DNA of 64,000 nt from Edaphochlamys debaryana (Eukaryota > Chlorophyta > Chlorophyceae > Chlamydomonadales), in the NCBI GenBank assembly GCA_016858145.1, contig JAEHOE010000032.1:620001-684000 (forward strand), written 5' to 3'. Positions 42,612 through 53,200 of the stretch are shown here, one piece after another (position 1 is the first letter of the stretch; every line of letters begins with the position of its first letter). The notes below the pieces were generated by a model that did not search any database, was not told the DNA's origin, and saw only the letters and a list, made by a program, of their open reading frames with translations. The position numbers and the translations under genes were made by a program.

Positions 42612-45458
42612 TCAGTCGCGTCGTTGCTCAAAGAAACCTCGATCTGAGACCTCACCTCCATTCTCCCCAACCCTCAGTTTACCCGCACACTTGCGCAGGC
42701 CCTCACCGTCCCTCCGGCTCTGTCGCCACGTGAGCCCCTTCCGGCAATTCGCGAACCGGCACCACTGCCGCCAGAACCACAGTCTCCAAGTGGCCTCAGT
42801 GCCAGGGCAGGGCCGGACGGTGGAGTGTTCGTCGCCGCCCAAGACCATGGCGCACCGCTGACCTCCCAGAAGCTGCGCCTGGTTGGAAAACCCCGACGGG
42901 CTCATGACCAGGCACGTGGCCTTGACCTGCGGGAACAGAATGCGAGGGGTAAAAAAAACAGGAGTGCAAGGCAAGCGAGTGCGCGAGGGCACGGCCTGCG
43001 AGACCAGTCGCCTGCTGCCCACGGCATGGCAGCAAATGAGAGGTGCGAGTCACTCGGGTGATGCGTGAAGCCGGGATGTGTGCAGCCGGGATGTGTGAAG
43101 CGGGTGCGTGGAGCGGGGTTGTGTCCCAAAGTCACTCACCAGTACGCCAAAGTCAGCCAGCGACGCGATATGAAGGCGGGTCATCTGCTCATCCAGAGCG
43201 GCCGCGGCCGCGGACGCTGAGGAGGGGGGCGCGTGCGCCCCCGCCACGCCTCCCGGCCAGGCCGCGCTGGGCGGCAGGCGGTTGATTCCAATGTGCACCG
43301 GCCGCACCTACGTACGGGTAAGGGTCGGGGCGAGGGTAAGCGTGCGGGTAAGGGGGCACCGCCCATCACGTCCGGGCCTTACGACGATTATTGTTATTAC
43401 TGTGCTAACGCGAGCCAGCCTTCCCCAGTCCCCGGCCCTTCCCCAGTCCCCAGTCCGTAGTCCATACACCCCAGTCCCAAGTGCCCAGCTCCAGTCCCAA
43501 CTCCCGATACGCCAAAAACGCCAGGGAAAAGACTTTGGATATGGCTCTGCATGGCGCCTGCCCCACGAGGGCGCGCCCCCACCCCCGTCCCCACCCCCAC
43601 CTGCACCCCCACCCGCGCCCCCAACCCGGCCGTACCTCGGGACTGACCCACGGGTCCATCGCCCCCGACACGCCACGCTTCCGGAGCTCCGTGTTGTCGG
43701 TGATGAGGACATGGGGCAGATCAGGCCAGGGCGCGTCGCCCTCGCCCAGCCCTACCGGCGCCACCGCCCTTGCGCCAGTGTCCACGGCCCGATGCAGTCC
43801 GGCGCTTTCCCGCATGACGCTTCGGTAGGCGTCCCCCAGCCCTGGGCTCGGCGGCGAGGAGCGGTTGTGCAGGCTGTGGACGACGTCGCTAACGCACTGC
43901 GTGGCAAAGCCCAGGAGCTCGTCGGGACCACCCAGGGAAAACCGCCGAATGCTGTTCTCCTCGCCTGCAGCACCGGGGGGCACAAGCAAAGCCAGCTGAG
44001 GTCATATGTGCAGGAGCACCCTGGGGTAAGCGGCAATGCGTGCAGGTATGAATGTGCGGTGCAGCATGGGCTAGCGGGTGGCAAGCATGAGGTCACATGT
44101 GTGTGCGGGTGCACCGAGCAACCACTGCGTATGCAACCCAAAACGCACCGATCTGCCCCCCCAGCCGCAGGTGTAGCGCCACGTAGGGTTGCCCGGGCTT
44201 GACGCCCACAGCGGACAGAGCCGCCTGGGTCGCCTGCGGGGCCAGTACCGTACCAGAGAGTATTAGGAGCTGTACCTCGAACTTCTGGGGCCAGATTACC
44301 GGCATCGGAGCGTGCCCAATGCCAGAAACGCTCGGGCGATGGCTTGAAATTCGGCGCATTTCCACTCACCTCCTCGACTTCTGGCGACAGCCGGAACAGC
44401 GCCCTCGAGAGCACGCTCAGGAGAGGTCCGGGGAGAATGGGGGGCACGGGTCCGCCCACCTCGTCCTCTGCTGCCGCGTTGGTCGAAACCGTCACGTAGC
44501 GGGGACTGTAGTGTCCTGACAGCAAACCCTGTGGCCGCATGGGCGGGTGGTGGGGCAGCGAGTGGGTCCAGGCAGGTGCAGTAGCTTCGATACAAACACT
44601 GAAGCCGTGCATCTCTGCGGCTTGCGTCCCGTACCTTGAGGATGTCTTCTTGGAATAATAGCTGCTCCTTGCCCGTAGCCCGATAGTGCGTTGCCCCCTG
44701 CACCAGGTCCCGAGCCGGGTCTATCCCCAGTTCGGGCGTGAGGCGCCAGTCTATGGCCCCGGGGACCAGGAAGCGCTCCAGGGGGGCAGGAGACTCCTGC
44801 CACACGAGCAGCACACGCTGGGGAAGGAAGAGGAGGAGGAGGGGACAGGGGAGGCAGGGAAACGCCAGGGTCAGTCTGTGAGGGCCCGTCGCGTCAGCAT
44901 TACACCAAGGCTGTGCCATCGGGCATCCATATGTGCACGCTAGCCCCTTGCCAGGTGGGAGCATCCGCGCACCTTGGTGGCTGCGGCTATGCGCGTCAGG
45001 AACTGGATGCCGCGCATCCTGTCCCCCAGGCCGCAGCAGTCCTTCCAGACGTTCCTTCTGAGTGCATCTGCACCCGCAGCCCCTCCCCGCTTGTAGCAGA
45101 CGAAGACCAGGTACCGCGCGTCCGGGCGGCCCCGCATGGAGCGGTGCCAGGCGACATAGTCGTGCAGCCAACATCTGTGGGGCGCAGGGGTCCGCCAGGT
45201 GGATAAAGGATATTCTTACTTGACAGGGCACGGCAGCATAGGTGCAGCGGGATAGCTTCTCAGGGTGCTTGTCAGCGCGGGGGAGGCGAGGAAGGCCGGA
45301 ACACGGTACTGACGCCAAAAACACACTTACCCAAATACAGGGTCCCGCAGCTCGTCTTTGCAATCTGGAAGTTCAGCGCCTCGTCCCCGTGACACCGTGA
45401 TTTGCAACAGGGCCAGGAGCCACGTCGCTGTCCATGGCCGTTGTCGAATGCGTCCCAT
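42612..45458 (-). CDS. putative secretory glycosyltransferase, O-fucosyltransferase-superfamily-like (paralog 4, inverted)
   Basis: Inverted relative of the tandem genes at 18839-28757. Exons: 45458-45331, 45174-44973, 44817-44635, 44528-44370, 44233-44149, 43964-43636, 43307-43140, 42926-42612, all in phase. Exon 1 starts MGRIRQRPWTATWLLALLQI (signal peptide) and ends CKDELRDPVFG, as in the others. Blocks: GLGDRMRGIQ, LVWQESPAPLERFL, HLRLGGQIG, VLITDNTELRKRG, RPVHIGINRLP, SLADFGVL, MSPSGFSNQAQLL. An extra intron (43635-43308) splits the exon that is single in paralogs 1-3. Exon 3 is shorter and differs at its end. The tail after QAQLLGGQ has a different sequence, rich in Trp and Arg. The intron after 44370 has a normal GTGAGT donor where paralogs 1-3 have GC. 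Exons 2-3 and intron 2 are almost identical in bases to paralogs 1 and 2. Confidence 0.72.
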
Positions 45459-47224
45459 TGTTGCTGAAAGTTGAGGCAGACCCTTTATCTATCTGGAGCG
45501 CCTGCAGCGCAGGCCCTGGAAGCGTCTGCGCTGCGGCGAGGCCATCTGCGATGACACAACGTGTGACAGCTCCGTTCCCTATTGACACTTTGCAAAGGCT
45601 GCAAGTTACGTGTATATGCCAGAGTCACAGTTTCGCATGGTGGTTCAAGTTTTGTGTCTCAATGTCGGCCTCCCAGAGGCCGATCCCGTCCTGATTCGGC
45701 ACATCAGCGCGCGCGCGGTGGCTATCTTCCCTGGGCGTAGTCCAAGCACTAATAATCCCGTGCCGTCCACTTCGTCCACGTCCCTCCGAAGTTAAGGCGA
45801 CCGACTCGACCGACTCATCTTGAGACTGCCCCAGCAAGGATGGGGTCTGACGGCCAGCTTAGTACATTTGGTACTTTTCCGGGGCTAGGACGTAGATCTG
45901 AGATGTCTGAGATAGTCGGTTGCCGTCGTCCACGCGTGTCACCGAAATCTCTACACCTTTGCCTTTTAATGTGCAACCAACAGCAAATTCTAAGCAAAGC
46001 CAACAGGGGTGGATGCCATGGGGTACGCGTGGACGACAGCACTGTCGGCGGGCCTGTCAAGAGGGGTTCGAAACGCAGCGTTCGCGCTCAAGGGAGAGAG
46101 AGAGATAGTGTTAAGGGTTAAGCAATGGGTTAAGAACAGGGGTGCCAGGCAAGCGATAGTGTAAGGGTGAGATTCGGCAACAGAACGCAACTTCACACTT
46201 TTCTTGGGTGGCGTGCGATTCCCCTCAGTGTGTCGAACATAAGACCCCCTGAGAGGGCCTCGACACCAAGAGCCAGGAAAGTACCGTTTGCGCGCGCGGC
46301 TGCCCCTAGGTTAGCCCCTACCTCGGCGATGCGCATTGCTGGCACCCTGCCTTCTTCTCTCGCGTTGCGACAGCGCGCTCAGCTGCATCCCCCTTCATCA
46401 TCGTCCGGACTACGCTGCACGGCCCCTGCGAGCACAAAACCCCCTGAGAGGGTCTGCTCGGCTCTTTCTGCTGGCGCAGCTGCGGGCTTGGCCCTCCCTG
46501 TCACCAACAGCCTTGCCGCCCTGCACCAGCCCGGGGTCCCCTGTAGTCATAACAACTTTCAACCCACATAGGGTCCCTCGTCTCCCAGTTCCCCTTCCCC
46601 CGCTCATATGCGGCTACGCTTCACAAGCAATTTGCGTCGGCCTACGTCAATGCGGTGCCCTCATACTGCGGCACTATGCTCCGTTGTCTATACAACCTCC
46701 TGGGGGGGGGGGCCACCAGGCTCAGCGGTGCCTTCGGCCAGCCATGGCCACACTGGCCAGCCACCCCTGTCTAACCCCATGGGGAGCTGCACGTTTGCCT
46801 CCCAAACAGCTCTGCCCTACTTCGGCCATCCCCACTAAATCATCAGCACACTCGATGTCCGGTAGCACCTGCCAGTCCACAATGAAACTATCGCGGCAAC
46901 CGCAGCGCCCGCCGGGACCCACCATGTGCCTGCAATCCGGCACCTCGCTCCATGCCGTACCCACCCCCACCGTGTCATCCAACAAAGAGTAACGGCGCCT
47001 GACAGAGCCCGTTGTCCGAACTTAATGCTCCAGGAAGTGCTTTCGACACCGAAGCCGTTGGTTGCACGGCTACTACGGTAAACGTCAAATGCCTCCAAAG
47101 TAAAGGCCACCTGCTTTCGCGCTGGGGTGATTGCCCTTGCGGACCAATTATCGTCCGATAGGCGTAGGGGCCCACATTCCCTCACGATATCCTTCTCTCC
47201 GCTCCAGTGTTGCGACTCCTGCAC
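45459..47224. other. intergenic upstream of paralog 4
   Basis: 1.77 kb of lower GC between the start of paralog 4 and the 3' end of the RWP-RK gene, both on the minus strand. Open frames (plus 46167-46571, plus 46336-46992, minus 46835-47224) lack known domains. A minus-strand stretch near 47010-47110 (VAFTLEAFDVYRSSRATNG) looks protein-like, but I found no splice chain for it. Contains a dispersed repeat at 46637-46693. Confidence 0.45.
46637..46693. repeat. dispersed intergenic repeat, copy 3
   Basis: GCGTCGGCCTACGTCAATGC, then ATACTGCGGCACTATGCTCC and GTTGTCTATACAAC. Matches the second half of 10615-10675 closely. Confidence 0.5.
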
Positions 47225-50200
47225 CTAGACCACATCCTCGCCACTGTCCTCGCCCCCGCCGCTGCTGCCGCCGCCACCGCCGCCGTCGCCCCTGCCTCCG
47301 CCGCCCCGGCGCCACTTGCCGCGGCCAATGCCCACCACGCCGCCCCCGCGGTGGCGGTTGTACGAGCGCTGCTTGTACTGTCGAGTCAGCAGCTTGTCGA
47401 CCTCGGGGTACAGCTGAGTCTCGGGCTCGTTCAGGATGTCGGCGATGTTCCGTTCCGCCAGATCAAGCAGCCTCTGCAAGGTGTTGGGCGGGGGAGGCGG
47501 AGCCGGTAAGCACGCAGGCGGATGAGGAGGGGTGTCGGCAATGTGATTCGATCGGCGGCCAACACGTTCTACGAAGGCGCTCATGCGCAACAACGGCAGG
47601 CCACGGCTCTGGCCAGCACCCCTTGCACAGCGTGCGCGTGTTGCTGCCGGGCCCTCGGAAGCCGCTCGCTCCAACACCCGGCAGCCGTTGCCGCGCCGCC
47701 GGCGAGTCGGGCCGCGGGCTCCCGCCCTCCACCCCTGCTGAACCCGCCCTGCGCACGCGCCTGCTTCTCCGCCTGCTTGAGCGTGGGGTCGCGCATGACA
47801 GTCTCCCGCATCGTGGCAAGACAGTCCAGCTTGCGCGCGGGCCAGCGCACCACGCCCAGCTGCCGGCACTTCTTCTTGAAGCAGCTCAGGCTCAGGCGGA
47901 ACGCGCGCGCCACGTCCTTGATAGGCCGGTGGTAGTGCTGCAGGCGGGGCGGGGCCGGGGCCGTGGGAGCAGGGAGCAGAGGGCGTAAAGCGCGGTCGAG
48001 GGGAGGGCAGCAGAGTCAGGATGTGGCGCGAGGTATCGCCTGGTCGGGCGCAAGGGTGTAACGGCGTCGGCATGGCAAGAACTAGACGGCGGCGCCGAGC
48101 GCGAAAGCCAACACCGAGGGAGAGGTACCCGGGCCTCACCGACTGAAGCATCGTACGCGTGAGCTTGAGCGCCTGCGCCGCTTCCCCATCGATGGCGGCG
48201 CCGTCGTCGCCATCGTCGTCCTCCCCATCCGAGCCGTCGCCCGACATGCCGCCGCCGCGCCTGCCCGGCACGCGCGGCCGCACGCGCATCACCACCACCT
48301 CCCGCTCCTGCCCGTCGCCCTCCGCCGCCGGCGTGCCCGCGCGCCGGGCCATGGCCGCCGCCATCGCCATCATCGCCGCCGCCGCGCCCGCGCCGCCGGC
48401 TCCGCCGCCGACGCCAGCGCCTCCAGCCGCCAGCCCCTCCGCGCCCTGGTCGAAGCTCCGCGTCTGCGCCAGCGAGCCGGCCGCCGCGCCCCCCAGCGCC
48501 CCCATGCCGCCGCCGGCCGCCGCCACCGCCGCCGCGCCCGCCTGCTGCGCCGTCAGGCCCAGCAGCTGCAGGCTGCGTGCGCGCTGCAGAGCCACTTGGA
48601 GCGCCGCCAGGGCCGAGGGGTCCAGGCCCCGCTGCGCCAGGGCCAGGGCCTGCACCTGGGCCAGGGCCTGCAGCTGGGCAGGTGTCAGGGTGGGGGCCGG
48701 GGCGGCCCCCTCCTGCGCCGGAGCGTCCTTGGCCTCCCTCGACTCGCGCGGCTGCAGCAGCGGCGGCGCGGCCTGGGGCCGCGGGGGCGGCCCGGCGCGG
48801 GATCGGGACCGTGGGGATGGCGGACTGTCGCGCTCGCCCTCGCCCGCTGATTCGTCGCCACGCTCCCGGGCCTCGCCCTCCTCGCCGTCCTCGTCTTCGC
48901 GGTCGCCCTCGGCGGGACGGTCTCTGCCGCCGCCCGAGCCGCGCCGGTCCCGCTCCGTGGGGCGGCGCTCGCTCTCGTCCGAGCTGTCGTCGTCCCCGCC
49001 CATAACGCCCTTGAGCTGCGGGCAGGCAACCAGGCAGGGTCGGATGTCGCAGGTGAGTCCGATTTCACACAATAGTGTCGCCAGAATGGCGACCACCACC
49101 GCGCACAGTCGGGCCACACCAGGCCGTGCCCTTGTGCATTCTCTTGCCATTGCACGCTCGCGTCGAACCCGGCCCCACCTCTGCCAGCACGCGGCTTGCC
49201 TCCTCGGCGTCCGCCAGCTGCTCGATGCGCTGCCGCAGCGCCAGCGGAGGCGGCTCCTCGCAGCCCACCCACTTGCGGGAGGCGGCGGTGGCCAGCGTGT
49301 GCCACTTGGCGCGGACGGAGCGCTGCGGGGGCGGGGCAGGGGCCGGGAGTGGTGATGCGGGCTGCGTTAGCGCGCACAGTCCGTCCAGGGTGCGGCGTCG
49401 CAGGCAGGCGGACGTGGTGTGCGATGATGCGGGCCAGGCACTCGCGGGGCACACAGAGGGGGCAAGCGGAGGCCAACCGACGGCACTGAACGTACCTCCG
49501 TACGGCCCCGGAGCTCGGGGGTGGAGGCCAGGATGGTGCGCCAGTCGGTGCCGTACTGCTCCATGGAGCTCACCAGCGCCTCAACCGCCTGCGGTTGGCG
49601 GTTAGCAGTTAGCAATCGCAGGTCAGGGACGGCTTCCGGTTTGCAGTATCGAAGACCGTAGTTTGAGGCTTTGAGCCACAGGACCACACACACCCAGGCA
49701 CCGTTGTGCACGCCTGTTCCACCCCCACACGCCCACCTCGATCCTCCAGAACCACTCCCGCTGGGGCTGCGAGGGGGCCTGGACCGGGGGGGAGGGGGAC
49801 GGCGCAACGGTGTCAAGGCGATCCGCTTGCATGCCTCCCACGCATGCAAATGCGCCACATATGCCCCACTCTGTCAGCCCTCACCTCCCGCCGGCCGCTC
49901 TCATCCTCATCCTCCTGTGGCGGAGGCAGACCGGAACGAAGCGGGCTCAGACGCGGCAACGGGCATCTACATTGCATGCCAAGTGCACCAACACACGCTT
50001 TCCGCATCAGCCCTACACGTGCTTGCTTCACACATGTAACCAGTGCCCTCAGGTCCGCCCAGGCCCTGCCCAGGCCCACCTCGTCACCGGAGGGCGATGC
50101 ACCCGCGCCGCCGCGGGCGCCCTTGGCACCTGAGCCGTTGGCGCCGCCCGACCCCGGTGGACTGACCAGGCGCATCACCAGACCGCCCGTCGGCATCGCG

Positions 50201-53200
50201 CCCCAGCCTATGAGCACCTTGCCCTGCGCAGTTCGAGAAACGACACAGCAACACTAGTCATACGGCTGCATTGAACCCGATAGGGTCCGAAAAGAGCGCG
50301 GAAACGGCCGCAAGGACAGTTGAGGCGGTGTGGCGGGGATGAGGCAAGGTGTGATAGGCAGGGCAGGATGAGGAGAGGCACGAAGAGGGCGCAGCAGCGA
50401 CCGTGCGGTACCTGGGCGGCGCGGCGCAGGCTGCTGCAGTTGACGAGCGAGTAGGTGCGGTGCCACGTGTCGTAGATGACGTCAGCCACGTGGGAGTCAC
50501 GCTGGGGCGCGTCGTCCAGCACGATCTGCGGTTGGTACGGCAGGCGGCGGTTGGCACGGCTGCATCACAACCCTATCCACCGGCACCGAGCGAGTCGATA
50601 ACCACACGCCGCCCGCGCTTTCGCCTGTATCCCCGTGCTCGCAGCCCCGCGCTGGCCCCACCCTCGGCGGCTGCCCGCAGCTTCCCTCCGCCACGCCCGG
50701 GCCTCCGCCACGCCCCGCTTGCTCACCACCACAGGCACCCCCGCCGTCTCCGCCTCCGTCCCCAGCAGCCGCGGCAGCTCGTGCTCTCCGAGCAACAGCG
50801 GCGTCTTAACGGTCACGGACACCGGCAGGTCGGGGATGCCGCTGGGCCGGGGGGCTTGCTGCGGTGGGGATGCGTGGGGCGCGAGCAGGACACAAAATTT
50901 GAGGCAAGGGTGAGGTACACGGAGTGGTATGCTGGCACAGGGATAAGCAAGTGAACATGACTTTGGAGATGCACGACCAGCCGAAGAGGCACTGGCAACA
51001 CAGGCAAGGAAGGGCCCAGGGGAGCGTGGGGGGACGGGGCAAAGCGAGGGCGAGCGGCGCGCTCACCCCGCGCGGCCAGCGGTGCGCGCCCGCCGCCGAG
51101 GCCGCCGCCAGAGCCTCCACGCGGTGCCGTACGTCCGGCGAGGGCAGGTCTCGGGAGGTGGACCAAGAGGCTGCGGCTGAGACCGCGAGGTACTTCCACT
51201 TGAGGCAGAGCGCCACCTGGGGGCGGGAGGCCGGGTGAATGGGTAGGTGGGCGGGTGGAATGTGGAGTGGAAAGGAGGAGCGAGAGGGGCGGCGAGGCGC
51301 AAAGCAGACCGACCGAACTGCCGCGTCAGAACCAAGGCGGGAGAGGGCAGTCAGCCGCAGCAGCGACAGGGCGCGGGGCGTACCTCGTTGCGGCACTGCA
51401 GCTCGGGGGTGGAGGCCAGGATGGCGGCCCAGTCGTCGCCGTGCCGCTCCACGCCGCGCACCAGCGCCTCCACGTCCTGCGGTTGGGAGCGGTTGGGAGC
51501 GGTCGAGTGCGGCTGGGAGCGGTTGGGAGCGGTTGGAAGCAGTTGGGAGCGGTTGGAAGCAGTTGGGAGCAGTGAGGAGACGAGCCCACGTGGGGCGAGC
51601 CCTGGCGTCCACCACAGGATTGCATGACTCCATGTAGGGCATCCACCAGGCTTAAACTAATCCAGAAGTACGACCCCGACCGCAATACGTCGCAAACGTT
51701 CGCGCTACGCGCTCCCCCGGAACCCACCTCCGCGGACCAACGACGGTTGTTGGATTCGGCGTTGGCCTTGCCGCCAGGGCCGGCCGTGGCGCGAGCTGCC
51801 GCAGCCGTGCCGCCGCCGAGGCCGGCGCCGCCGGCGCCCTCCGTGTTGCCAAGCAGGCGTGCCGCCGCCGAGCCCAGTCTCGCAGGCCCCGAAGGCACAG
51901 ACTGGGAGCGAAGAAAGGGGGCGAACAAGCAAGCACCCCGGGGTTAATGCAATGTGCAGCTAGCCGGGTCTGGCCCACCAGCCGGATGCGACGAGTTAAG
52001 AAAGCACAACCGGGGTTCGACAAGCAAGATGGTTTCACGAGACAGGGAACGTCAGCGGGGTGGCAGTGCAGCGGGCGGGCAGAGCGCGAGTCAGCACAGT
52101 CGTACATGTGCATCGTACGGCACGCACCTGTTGCTGCTGCAGGCGGGCGGCGGCGGCGGCGGCCGCCAGGACCGTGGCGGCGCCCGTCATTCCGCCCATG
52201 CTGCCCCGACCCAGATCGCGCGCCCAGGCAGGCAGGCCGCCGCCGGGGAGGGGCGCGGAGCGGGCGTGGGCCAAATGGCCTGCAGGGGGCAGGGGGCGGG
52301 GTGCATCTCAGCGCAGACAACACAACCCTGCCCTGGCTGCCACCTCTAACACGACGCAAACAAAGCGCCAGCCGTCTGTAACCGCTTCCTGTTGCTACCC
52401 TCCGTTATGTACGGCTACCGGATGTAGAACAAGGACTCACTGGCGTCCATGCTGCGGTGCCCATCGATCAATTCGTCCATGTCAGCACCGCCAAAGCCGC
52501 CCGGCCGCTCATCTTCGTCGTCCTCCGTGCGCGCAGACCCGCGGCGCCCCAACGCGGGCTTGACGGCAGTCGCGGCGCCCCGCGCCGTTGTCATGCGAGC
52601 GCTCAGTACCGCCCCGGCGCCCGACGGCGACCCTGCCCCGCCCAGCCCCCCGCCAGCGGCCAGCTCGGCGCTGCCCATCCTCAGCGCCGCCACAGCCGCC
52701 GCCGCGGCGGCGGACTCGGCGTGGAGCAGGGCCGCAGCGCCCGGGCCCAGCCGGGCCCCGGCGGACCCGGGCAGGTCCCGGCCGGCCCGAAGCTGCGCGG
52801 GCGTGTAGGCCAGGGCGGGGGGCTCCGGGGACGCAGCGTTGCGGGTCGGCGAAGCAGAGGCCGAGGCGGAGGCCGAGGCGGCCGAGGAGAGCAGCAGGGT
52901 GAGGCCGTTGCCGCCGCGCGCGCGGCCGTAGCCCAGCAGGTGGCGCCCGCGCGCGGCACGGCGAAGCGTGTAGCAGTTGACGAGCGCGTACGTGCGGTGC
53001 CAGTTGTCGTACGCCACGTCAGCGGTGTGGGGATCGCCCAGCGCCACGCCGTCCAACGTCACCTGCCGTACGGGCGTACGGTTGAGCCAACCAACCAACC
53101 AACCAACCAACCACGATTTCACACGTGAGCTACACACCAAACCCACAACTGGTACGCCCGGGCGCTGCCCAACCCGTGCATCAACACCAGGAAACAAAGG

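Noticed and set aside
48159..49355. 398-codon open frame on the plus strand
   Set aside because: It is the antisense shadow of the Ala/Gln/acidic-rich exon of the minus-strand RWP-RK gene; its Pro/Ser/Ala composition mirrors GC-rich codons and it has no domain.
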